Shown here in pieces: positions 35,915 through 44,293 of a stretch of DNA of 64,000 nucleotides. The position numbers and the translations under genes were made by a program. The notes beneath the pieces were generated by a model. That model searched no databases, was not told the origin of the DNA, and was given only the letters and a program-made list of their open reading frames with translations. Where the stretch lies: the NCBI RefSeq assembly GCF_003991585.1, contig NZ_PQSP01000007.1, positions 1 to 64,000 on the forward strand, written 5' to 3'. The stretch's first letter is position 1, and each line of letters opens with the position of its first letter. Source of the DNA: Saezia sanguinis (GTDB lineage Bacteria; Pseudomonadota; Gammaproteobacteria; Burkholderiales; Burkholderiaceae_C).

Positions 35915-36160
35915 ATGAGTTCAATCTACTCACAAGAATACCAGCGTGTCATCAAAACACTCAGAGATGCAAGAATTGAACAAGGTATCACTCAAGAAAA
36001 GCTGGCTCAGGCATTTGGTCGTCCTCAATCATTCATTGCCAAAGTGGAAAATGGGGAAAGAAGACTGGATGTTGTTGAGTTCGTGCACATGGCACGTTTA
36101 CTTTCACTTGATCCGGCTCGGATATTGAGTCAAATCAAGGTCAAGCGTTACAAGTTTTAA
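35915..36160 (+). CDS. XRE-family transcriptional regulator
   Basis: The 81-residue single-domain regulator has the helix-turn-helix QGITQEKLAQAFGRPQSFIA followed by KVENGERRLDVVEF, the classic Cro/C1 pattern. It resembles controller proteins of mobile elements and some restriction systems. AGAGG lies upstream of the ATG. It is divergent from the ner-like gene and converges on the integrase gene across a shared terminator. Confidence 0.92.
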   Translation: MSSIYSQEYQRVIKTLRDARIEQGITQEKLAQAFGRPQSFIAKVENGERRLDVVEFVHMARLLSLDPARILSQIKVKRYKF

Positions 36161-36166
36161 ACACAG

Positions 36167-36195
36167 AAAAGCGCTGTCCGCATGACAGCGCTTTT
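36167..36195. terminator. Bidirectional terminator between XRE and integrase
   Basis: AAAAGCGCTGTC and GACAGCGCTTTT form a 12-bp perfect stem with a 5-base loop and T-runs in both directions. It separates the two convergent genes. Confidence 0.88.
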
Positions 36196-36215
36196 CTTTT
36201 TACCATGAAACAGAA

Positions 36216-37490
36216 TTAACTTTCTTTGGTCTGTTTTTCCAGTCCTTCGGCTTTCCACACATCGAGCCTATCAGCCCAGTCCTGCATCATCTGTCTTCTT
36301 TGTTCCACATACAGCGCATGGTTGTATGTGCCGCTCACCGCGTCTTTGTCGGAATGCGATAGCTGTGCTTCTATCCAGGCCTTTTTGTATTTGTCCATTT
36401 CATTGAGTGCCGTTGAGAGGGTGGCCCGGATACCGTGGCCGGTCAGCCGGTTCTTGAAGCCCATGCGATGTAATGCCTGGTTTAAGGTGTTCTCACTGAT
36501 GGTCTGCCGAGGTTCACTGCGGTGCCTGAACAGGTAATTTTGCCACGGGTATTTGAGTTGAAACAACTCCCTGAGGACTTCTACCGCCTGTCTGGATAAC
36601 GGGACAATGTACGGCGGTATCTCTTCACTTTCTGAACGAGCGTGTTTCTTAAGTTGCTTGACGCTTTCCGCAGGTACGCGCCATAGGGCATTATCCAAGT
36701 CAAACTCGTCCTGCTCGGCATAGCGCAGCTCTCCGGTGCGTACACCGGTTAAAAGAAGCAGGCGCAGCCCTAAAACCGTTTGCCGCTCTCCTTGATACTG
36801 GTGTAACGCTGCCAGCAGTTCGGGGATTTCATGCATTCTCAGGAACGGATTGTATTGTGTCGGTCTTTGGGGCAAGGCTACAATGTCCATTTCTGAGGCC
36901 GGATTCATGTCAATGATGCCTTCCGCCACCGCATGGCGAAAGATTTCATTAAGCCAGCCCCTGACTTTCTCGGCAATGGATAATGAGCCTCTGGCTTCTA
37001 TGCGGCGCTGCACGGCCAGTACATCGGCGCGGGTGATGCGCTCTAGGGGCAAATTGCCTAACTCCGGCAGGATATCTTTACGCAAATAACGCTCAATCTG
37101 TACCCGTGTGCCCTGCCGGTTTTTGGGGTCATGGGTGCCGAGTTTAAAGAATTTAAATGCTTTCCAGACTTCGGCAAATTCTCTGAAAGTAATCAGCCCC
37201 TGAGTGTTATCGCCATGGGAAATAGCCTCCCTTTTGCGTGAATAACGCGGGTCAATGCCAACGGCTATCTGTTCGTGGGCTTCATCTCTGAGGTTGCGGG
37301 CCTGCTTGAGTGTCAAAGCGGGGTAACGCCCTAAAGAGATACGCTGCTGTTTTCCCTGCCATGAAAAACGGAAATGCCACTGCTTATTGCCATTACCGGC
37401 AACATACAGCGCAAGGCCGTTCAGGTCATTGATAAGATAGGGCTTGTTTTTGGGTCTGGCCTGTTTGACCACAGTATCGGTTAACGCCAT
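36216..37490 (-). CDS. P4-type tyrosine integrase of the island
   Basis: The 424-residue integrase has the DUF4102 N-terminal arm-binding domain (MALTDTVVKQARPKNKPYLI, LGRYPALTLKQAR), a core-binding domain, and a catalytic domain. Active-site residues are Arg in LLTGVRTGELR, HxxR in GHGIRATLSTAL, His in LSHSDKDAV and Tyr in TYNHALYVEQRR. Such enzymes insert elements into tRNA 3' ends. Its start is 250 bases from tRNA-Gly, and matching att repeats are present. It looks intact, so excision may be possible. Confidence 0.95.
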   Translation of the reverse strand: MALTDTVVKQARPKNKPYLINDLNGLALYVAGNGNKQWHFRFSWQGKQQRISLGRYPALTLKQARNLRDEAHEQIAVGIDPRYSRKREAISHGDNTQGLITFREFAEVWKAFKFFKLGTHDPKNRQGTRVQIERYLRKDILPELGNLPLERITRADVLAVQRRIEARGSLSIAEKVRGWLNEIFRHAVAEGIIDMNPASEMDIVALPQRPTQYNPFLRMHEIPELLAALHQYQGERQTVLGLRLLLLTGVRTGELRYAEQDEFDLDNALWRVPAESVKQLKKHARSESEEIPPYIVPLSRQAVEVLRELFQLKYPWQNYLFRHRSEPRQTISENTLNQALHRMGFKNRLTGHGIRATLSTALNEMDKYKKAWIEAQLSHSDKDAVSGTYNHALYVEQRRQMMQDWADRLDVWKAEGLEKQTKES

Positions 37491-37588
37491 AGTTTTTCAC
37501 CTCTTTAAATCTGGTTAACTAAAAATGTTTAAACGAGATTAGAGGTGCAATCGCTTGCACTAAGACCAAGAAAGCCGATTACGGCGTT

Positions 37589-37628
37589 GTACTACCCTAA
37601 TACAAAAGTTGTACTAGTTTTTGTACTA
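37589..37628. promoter_or_regulatory. Putative integrase arm sites, right end
   Basis: GTACTA occurs at 37589, 37611 and 37623. The last two form GTACTAGTTTTTGTACTA, nearly the same as the motif at 15161-15178 near attL. It lies between the integrase start and attR, where arm-type sites are expected. Confidence 0.5.
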
Positions 37629-37739
37629 AAAATTCGTGGCTGACCATGAATGTCCATGGATATCAGGAAGCGATACTGGAAAAATGTGTCTTTATTTTCA
37701 AAGACTTATGAACGTCTAAAGACGATCTTGGAAGATGTT

Positions 37740-37754
37740 TTGGAGCGGGAAACG
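37740..37754. repeat. attR of the genomic island (tRNA-Gly 3' end)
   Basis: TTGGAGCGGGAAACG comprises the last 14 bases of tRNA-Gly including CCA plus one flanking base. It is identical to 15081-15095. Insertion has left the tRNA intact. Confidence 0.8.
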
Positions 37755-37816
37755 AGGCTCGAACTCGCGACCTCAACCTTGGCAAGGTTGCGCTCTACCA
37801 ACTGAGCTATTCCCGC
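37741..37816 (-). tRNA. tRNA-Gly (anticodon GCC)
   Basis: The 76-nt gene folds as a full cloverleaf: acceptor GCGGGAA/TTCCCGC, D-stem GCTC/GAGC, anticodon loop TTGCCAA between CAACC and GGTTG, and T-stem GCGAG/CTCGT (one G-T pair) with TTCGAGC. The CCA is encoded. It reads GGC and GGU codons and serves as the integration target. Confidence 0.97.
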
Positions 37817-38039
37817 AAAGAAGAATGCTATTATGCGTAATCTTTGCTAACTATGCAAGTGCTATTTTCAAATTCCCCCAAACAGCTCTTGGAATTGGCG
37901 TTCCATTTCAACAGAAATCGTAAGTACGCGCTAATGCTATTCAAATTTCGTCCAGGTTGAAAAGAGGCTTTATCAGTATATTTGCGCCTTTGTTATCCTA
38001 CTGTGCCGCCTGGGGCGTTAACCATATAATGCAATTTAT

Positions 38040-38741
38040 ATGGCATCTCCCAAAGATATTTTCCTCAACGGCTGTGTTGAAATTGACAACGCTTTGTCCG
38101 CACATGGCTATAAGTCGCTGCAAAAAGGGCAAATGCTTAAAAAGCCCTTGTCTGCCGACAAAGATATCACTGGTGAAATTCATTTTCAGTCCAGCCACCT
38201 GAATTCTGCCGGGCATATCATCGTCTGACCACATATCAGCATTTGCTCCAAACAGTTGAAAAAATGGCATCAGGAGCAAACCAGCAACCCGAATGCCACA
38301 GGTGTGGTTTACAGCAATCAATTGGGCTTTTTCACGCCTCGCAAACAATGGACTGACTGGAACCTTGCCGGTGTCAGTTATGCACAAAGTGTTTCAGATA
38401 TAGCGCAGGCGGTACATAATTATGCGCTGCCTGTTTTTGAGTTGTTTGCAGATAAAACACAAGCCATTGAGTTTTTACAGACCAATGGCACACAGTTTCA
38501 CCCATGGCTGGAAAAGTCGCTGCAACCCATGGCTTTTATGTTGTTTTTTGCACCCACAAGTGCGGCACAGGGTTTCTTTAATGATTTCGTCTCTCACTGC
38601 GCGTATCAAAACCGCATCCGGCAACTTTATCAAAACCTGGCACAGGCTCGGCATATTGACTTGAATTATTCTGAATTTATCGGTGCTGCTGCCATCAAGC
38701 TGGCTTACGTTCACGGGTTAACTGTCGGCAAAGCTGCATGA
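38040..38741 (+). pseudogene. Unknown protein gene with one in-frame TGA
   Basis: A 234-codon frame is continuous except for TGA at 38226-38228. Before it comes MASPKDIFLNGCVEIDNALS to HLNSAGHIIV; after it PHISICSKQLKKWHQEQTSN onward to HGLTVGKAA. Reading resumes directly in the same frame, so a single TGG-to-TGA change is the simplest explanation. I do not recognise the family. It may be a fresh pseudogene or a sequencing error. The downstream part could in theory start at a TTG at 38256. Confidence 0.7.
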
Positions 38742-38745
38742 AAGC

Positions 38746-39456
38746 TTAAGGAATGCTGACCGCAGGCATGCCCCTCATTATCTGCCCTGCCCGCCGCTGC
38801 AAATATCCTGAGCCCTGGTTGTTTTGGTAATAGCGCGGTCGTGGCAACATGGCCGCGAGCCGCGCTGCCTGCACTGCGCTCAGGTTGTCCGCATTGTGTT
38901 TGTAATACGTTTGCGCAGCGGCCTGTGCACCGTAAATGCCATTGCCCCATTCGGCATGGTTTAAATACAGTTCCAGCAAGCGCTCTTTAGTCAGCAAGGT
39001 TTCCAGCGCCAGGGTAATGAACAGTTCCTGCCCTTTGCGTACATAGGTCTGCTCGGTAGACAAAAACAGGTTCTTTGCCAGTTGCTGGGTAATGGTGGAG
39101 CCGCCGCGTATGGTGCCGCCACGCGATCCTGCGTCTCGGGCAGATTGCACACGCTGGTTATGCTGCCATGCCTTCCAGACGGCTTCCCACTCCACGCCAA
39201 AGTGTTCTTCAAACCGGCTGTCTTCCGAGGCGACTACCGCCCGCTTGAGGTTTTCTGATATGTTGTCGTAGCTGCGCCATTCGCGGTGCCATTGTTTCAG
39301 CTCGCCTGCAAGCAGCAGCCGCACAATAGCCGTGCGCTCAAACGCGGTAGAGCGTATCGGCAGCACATTGCCAGCGGCAATGCGCAGCACAAAAAACAGC
39401 TCCAGCGCAAATGCTGAAAGTAACAGCAGGCAGATAAAACGTTTAATGTAAGCCAC
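38746..39456 (-). CDS. mtgA: Monofunctional peptidoglycan transglycosylase
   Basis: The 236-residue GT51 enzyme has one N-terminal membrane anchor (FICLLLLSAFALELFFVL). Catalytic motifs are VVASEDSRFEEHFGVEW with the Glu, GGSTITQQLAKNLFL, and LLELYLNHAEWGNGIYG. It polymerises lipid II into glycan strands in the periplasm without a transpeptidase domain. It is complete and of normal length for MtgA. It converges on the interrupted gene at 38040, with 4 bases between. Confidence 0.96.
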   Translation of the reverse strand: MAYIKRFICLLLLSAFALELFFVLRIAAGNVLPIRSTAFERTAIVRLLLAGELKQWHREWRSYDNISENLKRAVVASEDSRFEEHFGVEWEAVWKAWQHNQRVQSARDAGSRGGTIRGGSTITQQLAKNLFLSTEQTYVRKGQELFITLALETLLTKERLLELYLNHAEWGNGIYGAQAAAQTYYKHNADNLSAVQAARLAAMLPRPRYYQNNQGSGYLQRRAGQIMRGMPAVSIP

Positions 39457-39609
39457 AGGTATTTCGGGTTTTCTGGTTTGCTTATTTTAGAGCCATCGCA
39501 TGCAAATTCGCACACTTTGTCGCATTCTCTGATGGGAGGTTTGTTGAAATGTCAGATTTGGTCAATAATAGGTCCCCTGCTCCAGTTCTTCAACCAGTTT
39601 CTATACGAC

Positions 39610-40536
39610 ATGCCCTCTGCCAATTCTCCGCTCAAAGCCATGGGGCCTGCCGAATGGGCCATGCTGATCACGCTTTCGCTGCTATGGGGCAGTTCGTATT
39701 TTTTTACCAGTGTCATTGTCAAACAGATTCCCCCGCTGACTTTTGTCACGCTGCGTGTCGGGCTGGCCAGTATCGCACTGCTACTGCTGCTGCGCACCCT
39801 TGGCCTGAAAATGCCGCACAGTCCCAGAATATGGGGGGCATTCCTGGTCATGGGGTTGCTCAATAATCTGGTCCCGTTCAGTCTGATTGCCTGGGGGCAA
39901 ACGCAGCTTGCCGGCGGACTGGCGGCTATTCTTAATGCGACCTCGCCCCTGTTTACTGTGGTCTTTGCCCACTGGCTGACCAGCGACGAAAAGATCACCC
40001 CGAATAAACTCGTGGGCGTTGTCATCGGTTTCCTCGGTGTTGCGGTGATGATCGGGCCGGACGCATTCTCGTCGCTTGGCAGCGCCAGGCTGCTGCCGCA
40101 GGTTGCCTTGCTGGGCGCTGCAGTCTGCTACGCATTGGCCGGTATTTATGGACGCCGCTTTAAATCGCTTGGCATTCCGCCCATGGTCACCGCCACGGCA
40201 CAGGTCACCACAGCCGCACTCACGCTGCTGCCATTCGCACTGCTGATTGAGCACCCGTGGACGCTGCCGATGCCCAGCCTGCATGTCTGTGCAGCCATTG
40301 CAGCCAGCGCTATTTTTTCCACTGCGCTGGCCTATGTGCTGTTTTTCCGCATTCTCTCCAGCGCCGGGGCCACCAATGTGATTCTGGTTACTTTTCTGGT
40401 TCCGGTCAGCGCCATCATTCTGGGTGCGCTTATTTTGAACGAGCGCTTATATCCAAGGCACTTTATCGGCATGGCGATGATCGGCCTGGGCCTGCTCGCC
40501 ATCAACATCCGGGGCTTCTTACTGCGCAGGAAATAA
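39610..40536 (+). CDS. EamA-family permease (DMT superfamily)
   Basis: The 308-residue inner-membrane protein has ten predicted helices in two EamA repeats (about residues 15-145 and 160-295). LLWGSSYFFTSVIVKQIPPL is a typical first repeat. The family exports amino acids and other metabolites. The ATG at 39610 is chosen because sequence upstream of it in the same frame is not hydrophobic and does not fit the family start; no strong ribosome-binding site is visible. A terminator follows. Confidence 0.88.
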   Translation: MPSANSPLKAMGPAEWAMLITLSLLWGSSYFFTSVIVKQIPPLTFVTLRVGLASIALLLLLRTLGLKMPHSPRIWGAFLVMGLLNNLVPFSLIAWGQTQLAGGLAAILNATSPLFTVVFAHWLTSDEKITPNKLVGVVIGFLGVAVMIGPDAFSSLGSARLLPQVALLGAAVCYALAGIYGRRFKSLGIPPMVTATAQVTTAALTLLPFALLIEHPWTLPMPSLHVCAAIAASAIFSTALAYVLFFRILSSAGATNVILVTFLVPVSAIILGALILNERLYPRHFIGMAMIGLGLLAINIRGFLLRRK

Positions 40537-40552
40537 GGTTTGGATGCCTCTG

Positions 40553-40586
40553 AGCCGGAATGCAAATTAACGCACCGGCTTTTTTG
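40553..40586 (+). terminator. Terminator of the EamA gene
   Basis: AGCCGG and CCGGCT form the stem and are followed directly by TTTTTG. The loop is long (16 bases). Confidence 0.6.
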
Positions 40587-40613
40587 CAGAAACTCAGGCT
40601 GGCATGGTATGCT
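40584..40613 (+). promoter_or_regulatory. Promoter of the YwqK-repeat gene
   Basis: TTGCAG (-35), 18-base spacer, then TATGCT preceded by TGG, giving an extended -10. It lies 50 bases before the ATG at 40663. Confidence 0.45.
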
Positions 40614-40662
40614 TGTGGGCAGTCTTAAATTTCAGGCCTATCCCAGCACAGGAGCATAAAAT

Positions 40663-41859
40663 ATGCATTCACTCTCTTTTCGCATCAGCCGGTGGACTCA
40701 GGCTTTTTTCCTGTTTCTGTTTTTAAGCACTGCAACCACCCTGTTTGCCCCAGCCAATGCGCAAACCGTTTATCACGAAGAAGAAGTCACTTTCAGCACA
40801 GAAAACGGCCTTGTACTGGACAGCAACGGCCAGCCTGTCAACGGCGTGGTACAGACATTCCATGATAATGGCATGCTCCAGCAGGAAACGCCTTATGTCA
40901 ACGGCAAAATTGAAGGGGTCGAAAAAGCATACAACCTCAGTGGCGAACTGCGCCGGGAAACCATCTACGTTAACGGGCTGAAAGAAGACGTTGAAAAAAT
41001 ATACTGTGGCAACGCCGTTCTGAACTGCGAAAACACCTATGAGCATGGTCAAAGAGTCGGTGTGTCCAAAGGTTATTATGAAAGCGGCCAATTACGCTAC
41101 GAAATACCTTACGTCAACGGCATGGCAGAAGGCATCTCCAAAGGCTACTACGAAGACGGCAGCCTGCGCTATGAAACGCCGTATGTCAATGACGAAATAC
41201 ACGGCACCGACAAGGGGTTTCATGAAGATGGCAGCCTGCATTATGAAAGAACGTTTGACCACGGCAAAATTGACGGCCCTGACAGGTCTTACTATGCCGA
41301 CGGCACATTGCAAATGGAAACCCCTTACGTCAATGGCGAACGTGACGGCATTGAAAAATGGTATTACCCGGACGGTTCGCTACAGTCTGAACGCTCCTGG
41401 ACCAACGGCAATCTCAACGGCCCGTCAAAATCGTTTTATAACAATGGCGCGCTGTGGTATGAAGTGACTATGGTGGATGGTCAACGCCAGGGCGTTGAAA
41501 AAGCCTATTATTCAAACGGCACGCTTAAAAGCGAAACGCCATGGCGCGACAACCAGATTGATGGCATGATGAGAAACTACCATCCCAACGGCAACCTGGC
41601 ACGTGAGGTGCTGTTTGTGCATAACCAGCGCCAGGGTGTCGAAAAAACCTATTACAGAAACGGTGCGCTTAAACGCGAAATCACATTCGTTGACAACAAG
41701 CTGGAAGGCCCTGACAAATGGTACTACGAAAGCGGCGCACTGAAGCAGGAAAGCCACTACACCGCAAGCCAGCGTAACGGCATTTCCAGAACCTACGATG
41801 AAAACGGCAAACTGCTCAGCGAAATCATGTACGCAGACGGCCAGAAGGTTGCCCACTGA
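40663..41859 (+). CDS. Secreted YwqK/MORN-repeat protein
   Basis: The 398-residue protein has a signal peptide (TQAFFLFLFLSTATTLFAPANA) and then about 14 tandem repeats of about 23 residues. Each follows YY-x-x-G-x-L-x-x-E-x-x-YVNG-x-x-x-G-x-x-K, the MORN_2 pattern of YwqK proteins. The repeats form an elongated beta-hairpin array, probably for protein or envelope binding in the periplasm. Annotation pipelines often call this family an antitoxin; nothing here shows a toxin partner. It is monocistronic, with its own promoter and a gap of 140 bases to the next gene. Confidence 0.88.
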   Translation: MHSLSFRISRWTQAFFLFLFLSTATTLFAPANAQTVYHEEEVTFSTENGLVLDSNGQPVNGVVQTFHDNGMLQQETPYVNGKIEGVEKAYNLSGELRRETIYVNGLKEDVEKIYCGNAVLNCENTYEHGQRVGVSKGYYESGQLRYEIPYVNGMAEGISKGYYEDGSLRYETPYVNDEIHGTDKGFHEDGSLHYERTFDHGKIDGPDRSYYADGTLQMETPYVNGERDGIEKWYYPDGSLQSERSWTNGNLNGPSKSFYNNGALWYEVTMVDGQRQGVEKAYYSNGTLKSETPWRDNQIDGMMRNYHPNGNLAREVLFVHNQRQGVEKTYYRNGALKREITFVDNKLEGPDKWYYESGALKQESHYTASQRNGISRTYDENGKLLSEIMYADGQKVAH

Positions 41860-42000
41860 ATGCCCTCACCACAAACGCCCTGGTCTGTCGCGTCATACCG
41901 CATAAGATCAAGGCGTTTTACATGCACACCAAAATGCTTTATCGTGCGGCAAGCACGGCTCTGTGAGCACGCTGTAGTATGCTCACTCATGATGGAATAT

Positions 42001-42077
42001 TGGTAGGCCGTGCGGGACTCGAACCCGCAACCTCACGGTTATAAGCCATGCGCTCTCACCCATTGAGCTAACGGCCC
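42001..42077 (-). tRNA. tRNA-Ile (anticodon UAU)
   Basis: The 77-nt gene folds completely: acceptor GGGCCGT/ACGGCCT (first pair G-U), D-stem GCTC/GAGC, anticodon stem CATGG/CCGTG with loop CTTATAA, T-stem GCGGG/CCCGC with TTCGAGT. The discriminator is A and CCA is encoded. The anticodon TAT reads AUA directly. Most bacteria read AUA with a CAU anticodon modified by TilS, so this is uncommon. Confidence 0.93.
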
Positions 42078-42303
42078 TGACACAGATATCCATTGCGGAA
42101 ATCATTCAAGGCTTCATACACCTGTAATCAAAGATGTATTCGTTGGCTCAAACGCATATCAATAATAGCAACCGTAATTTAAAGTGTGGTCAATATGTAT
42201 ACCGCGCCGCATCATGCATGTGCCATACACATTTTGAATAATAGATCCGGATTGTAATGCTTTCGAAAAATAAGTGTCAATGAAATTTGATCAACTTCAT
42301 TTT

Positions 42304-43035
42304 CTACTGACAGTCCCACGACACCAGCGCCCAGACCCAGTGCGAACACGTTTGCTGCAAGTTGGCATCTGAACCTCCGCCATCTTGCGCCGGATAAGTG
42401 GTGCAACGATTGCCTTTCTGGTCAAGATAATCCACCCGTGGCAAATACCCCATCTGCGCCAGCAGGTTCACCGCATAAATGTAGTCCGGGAAAGCAACCG
42501 CTGTTTCTTTTGCTTTCGCAGGGATTGCACGCGGCTCCACCATCAGCGTCATATATGCCCGCAGCCTGGCCTTGCTGTTGATTTTATGAAGGGCATCTGC
42601 CATGTCGTCCACCATGGTGGAACGCGATGCCACCACCACATCACACACCGGCACATCACACCACGCCTGCGGCCCGTACTCGTGCCACGAGTGCTGCAAC
42701 ACATGCACATTGGATAGCCCCAGTGCCTGTGCGCGGCATTTCACCACATGCAGCATGCCGGGGCTGTAATCCAGCGCGTACACAGCCTTTAGCTGCCTTG
42801 CCAGCGCCAGGCCAATTGCACCACCACCGCAGCCAATATCCAGCAGCGAATGGGCGCCCTGCAAATCCATGTGTGCAATGAATGCCTGTACATACGGGTT
42901 GGCAGAGTCATCTTCAGTGAGCGAGAGTTTTTGCGAACGCTCATCCCATGCGCTTGGCGGTTTGCTCTTGCGGCTTGATTGCTCTGCATGGGCACGGTAG
43001 AGCGAGGCAAAATCAATATCGTCAATGGTAGGCAT
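42304..43035 (-). CDS. Class I SAM-dependent methyltransferase
   Basis: The protein of about 243 residues has SAM motif I LLDIGCGGGAIGLALA followed by VYALDYSPGML with the acidic ribose-binding residue. The C-terminal third is not like a known substrate domain I can name. It probably methylates a small molecule. The ATG at 43035 is chosen for the MPTIDDIDFASLYR start; an in-frame ATG at 43059 is possible. It is divergent from the DUF6717 gene. Confidence 0.82.
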   Translation of the reverse strand: MPTIDDIDFASLYRAHAEQSSRKSKPPSAWDERSQKLSLTEDDSANPYVQAFIAHMDLQGAHSLLDIGCGGGAIGLALARQLKAVYALDYSPGMLHVVKCRAQALGLSNVHVLQHSWHEYGPQAWCDVPVCDVVVASRSTMVDDMADALHKINSKARLRAYMTLMVEPRAIPAKAKETAVAFPDYIYAVNLLAQMGYLPRVDYLDQKGNRCTTYPAQDGGGSDANLQQTCSHWVWALVSWDCQ

Positions 43036-43249
43036 CAATCTATCTTTCTGTTTGTCCATCAAACACGTTCAGCACCGATGATACGCGTGCACCGGTTCAC
43101 GCCGGTTTATTATCCGGCACCGGCTTTCCGGCAGTGTCTCCCGGCTGGCAGGCTCAGGTACTGAAGGTCAAACGCAGTATCTTGTTACAATTTTATGCGT
43201 AATACACTCACCAACACCAGCACAAACACTTTGCCGCACAGGATCTGAC

Positions 43250-43597
43250 ATGAACGCCATCAACATCATCACTCCCTACAAATACGAAGGCATGTGGGTA
43301 TTTGACGATGCGCGTGCAGGCCTGTCAAAAGAGCCGTTTGTCAGCGGGGCGGATACCATGATCGACCGCGTTGTCGCCGACATTCCCGATGCCGACCAGG
43401 GTTTTGTGATGCTGTTTTCTCAAACGCCATTTCCCGGATACGCATTCAGGCTGCAATGGCGCCGGGTTGATTGCGGCGGTAACTGGTACCACAGCCAGGA
43501 GCTTGATATGGAAGGCTGGCTGTGCCCGGCACTGTTTCGCTATTTTGAACAGGCCCCTGAAGATATTTTTGTGCAGATTAAAGCCAAAACCGCCTGA
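43250..43597 (+). CDS. DUF6717-family protein
   Basis: The 115-residue cytosolic protein, ITPYKYEGMWVFDDARAGLS, then EPFVSGADTMIDR and GWLCPALFRYFEQAP, matches the small DUF6717 family. Function is unknown. It is complete, with a clear AGGATCTGAC before the ATG. It is not obviously linked to its neighbours. Confidence 0.75.
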   Translation: MNAINIITPYKYEGMWVFDDARAGLSKEPFVSGADTMIDRVVADIPDADQGFVMLFSQTPFPGYAFRLQWRRVDCGGNWYHSQELDMEGWLCPALFRYFEQAPEDIFVQIKAKTA

Positions 43598-43792
43598 AAT
43601 ATTTCACGGCCTGCCCGGTGGCCAATTCATACGAACAGCATCCCTGCCCCTAGCAAGGTTGCCGGCGGGCTGAATACCGCTGCACCCCATTCAGGACAAC
43701 AATATACAGCGGTGTATTTCTTGTTGAACTGTTATGCCGTTTGCATCAGGAAAATACGGTAATAAGCTACGTCCTCACTGAAAGGGGTATGT

Positions 43793-44215
43793 ATGAACTG
43801 GTATCTTCAAGCATTAAAAAAATATGCGGTTTTTGACGGGCGTGCCTGCCGTTCAGAATACTGGTGGTTTGTCCTGCTCAATATTGTATTTGCAACCGTG
43901 CTGCTTTTTGTTTCTTTGCTGTTTGGCGCAGGCTCTATGGAAATCAACCACGCATCTACACCTTACCCAGCTGTATTTGTATGGGCCAACGCGCCGGTCC
44001 TGGGTATTTTTTACCTGGCTATTCTGCTGCCAAGCATTGCCGTGCTGATCCGGCGATTGCATGACATTTCGCGCAGTGGCTGGTGGATACTGCTGATTAT
44101 TCTTCCGGTGATCGGCGGCTTTGTGCTGTTGATTTTTACCCTGTTGCCCAGCACCCCCGGCACTAACGAATACGGCCCAGAGCCAAGCCATACTGCCAGC
44201 CCATCTTCGGCCTGA
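43793..44215 (+). CDS. DUF805 membrane protein (YhaH/YhaI-like)
   Basis: The 140-residue protein starts MNWYLQALKKYAVFDGRACR with SEYWWFVLLN, then has three more hydrophobic segments and RRLHDISRSGWWILL, all DUF805 signatures. It is an inner-membrane protein of unknown function, often linked to stress responses. The end PGTNEYGPEP is conserved. GAAAGGGGTATGT gives the ribosome-binding site. Confidence 0.93.
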   Translation: MNWYLQALKKYAVFDGRACRSEYWWFVLLNIVFATVLLFVSLLFGAGSMEINHASTPYPAVFVWANAPVLGIFYLAILLPSIAVLIRRLHDISRSGWWILLIILPVIGGFVLLIFTLLPSTPGTNEYGPEPSHTASPSSA

Positions 44216-44250
44216 CCGAAAACACCCAAACGACATGTGCCAAAATAAAC

Positions 44251-44276
44251 ACAGCGGCCCTGGAGCCGCTGTTTTG
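44251..44276. terminator. Terminator between convergent genes
   Basis: ACAGCGGC and GCCGCTGT pair with a 6-base loop, followed by TTTTG. It ends the DUF805 gene and may serve the convergent YwqK lipoprotein gene. Confidence 0.75.
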
Positions 44277-44293
44277 CTACACCATGCCAATGT

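Larger units (their letters stand above)
15081..37754. mobile_element. Genomic island integrated at tRNA-Gly(GCC)
   Basis: The element spans about 22.7 kb between direct repeats of the tRNA 3' end. Its P4-type integrase gene lies next to the intact tRNA, as usual for such islands. Inside are a fimbrial operon, several insertion sequences, a type I restriction-modification system, an unknown gene and Ner/XRE regulators. No conjugation or packaging genes are seen, so any mobility would need a helper. Both ends carry paired GTACTA motifs just inside the att repeats. By eye the island is A+T-richer than its flanks. Confidence 0.75.

Noticed and set aside
28678-36160. Extended defence system such as BREX or DISARM around hsd genes
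   Set aside because: Only hsdM, hsdS and hsdR are present; the following genes are an unknown protein and small regulators without pglX, brx or drm features.
15081-37754. Prophage
   Set aside because: Integrase, Ner-like and XRE genes are phage-like, but no capsid, terminase, portal or tail genes are present.
38226-38228. Selenocysteine codon
   Set aside because: No SECIS-like stem was recognised just after the TGA, and the position fits a Trp codon change.
40663-41859. Toxin-antitoxin module (YwqK antitoxin)
   Set aside because: The product is exported and has no toxin-like neighbour; the antitoxin label is a pipeline name for the repeat family.
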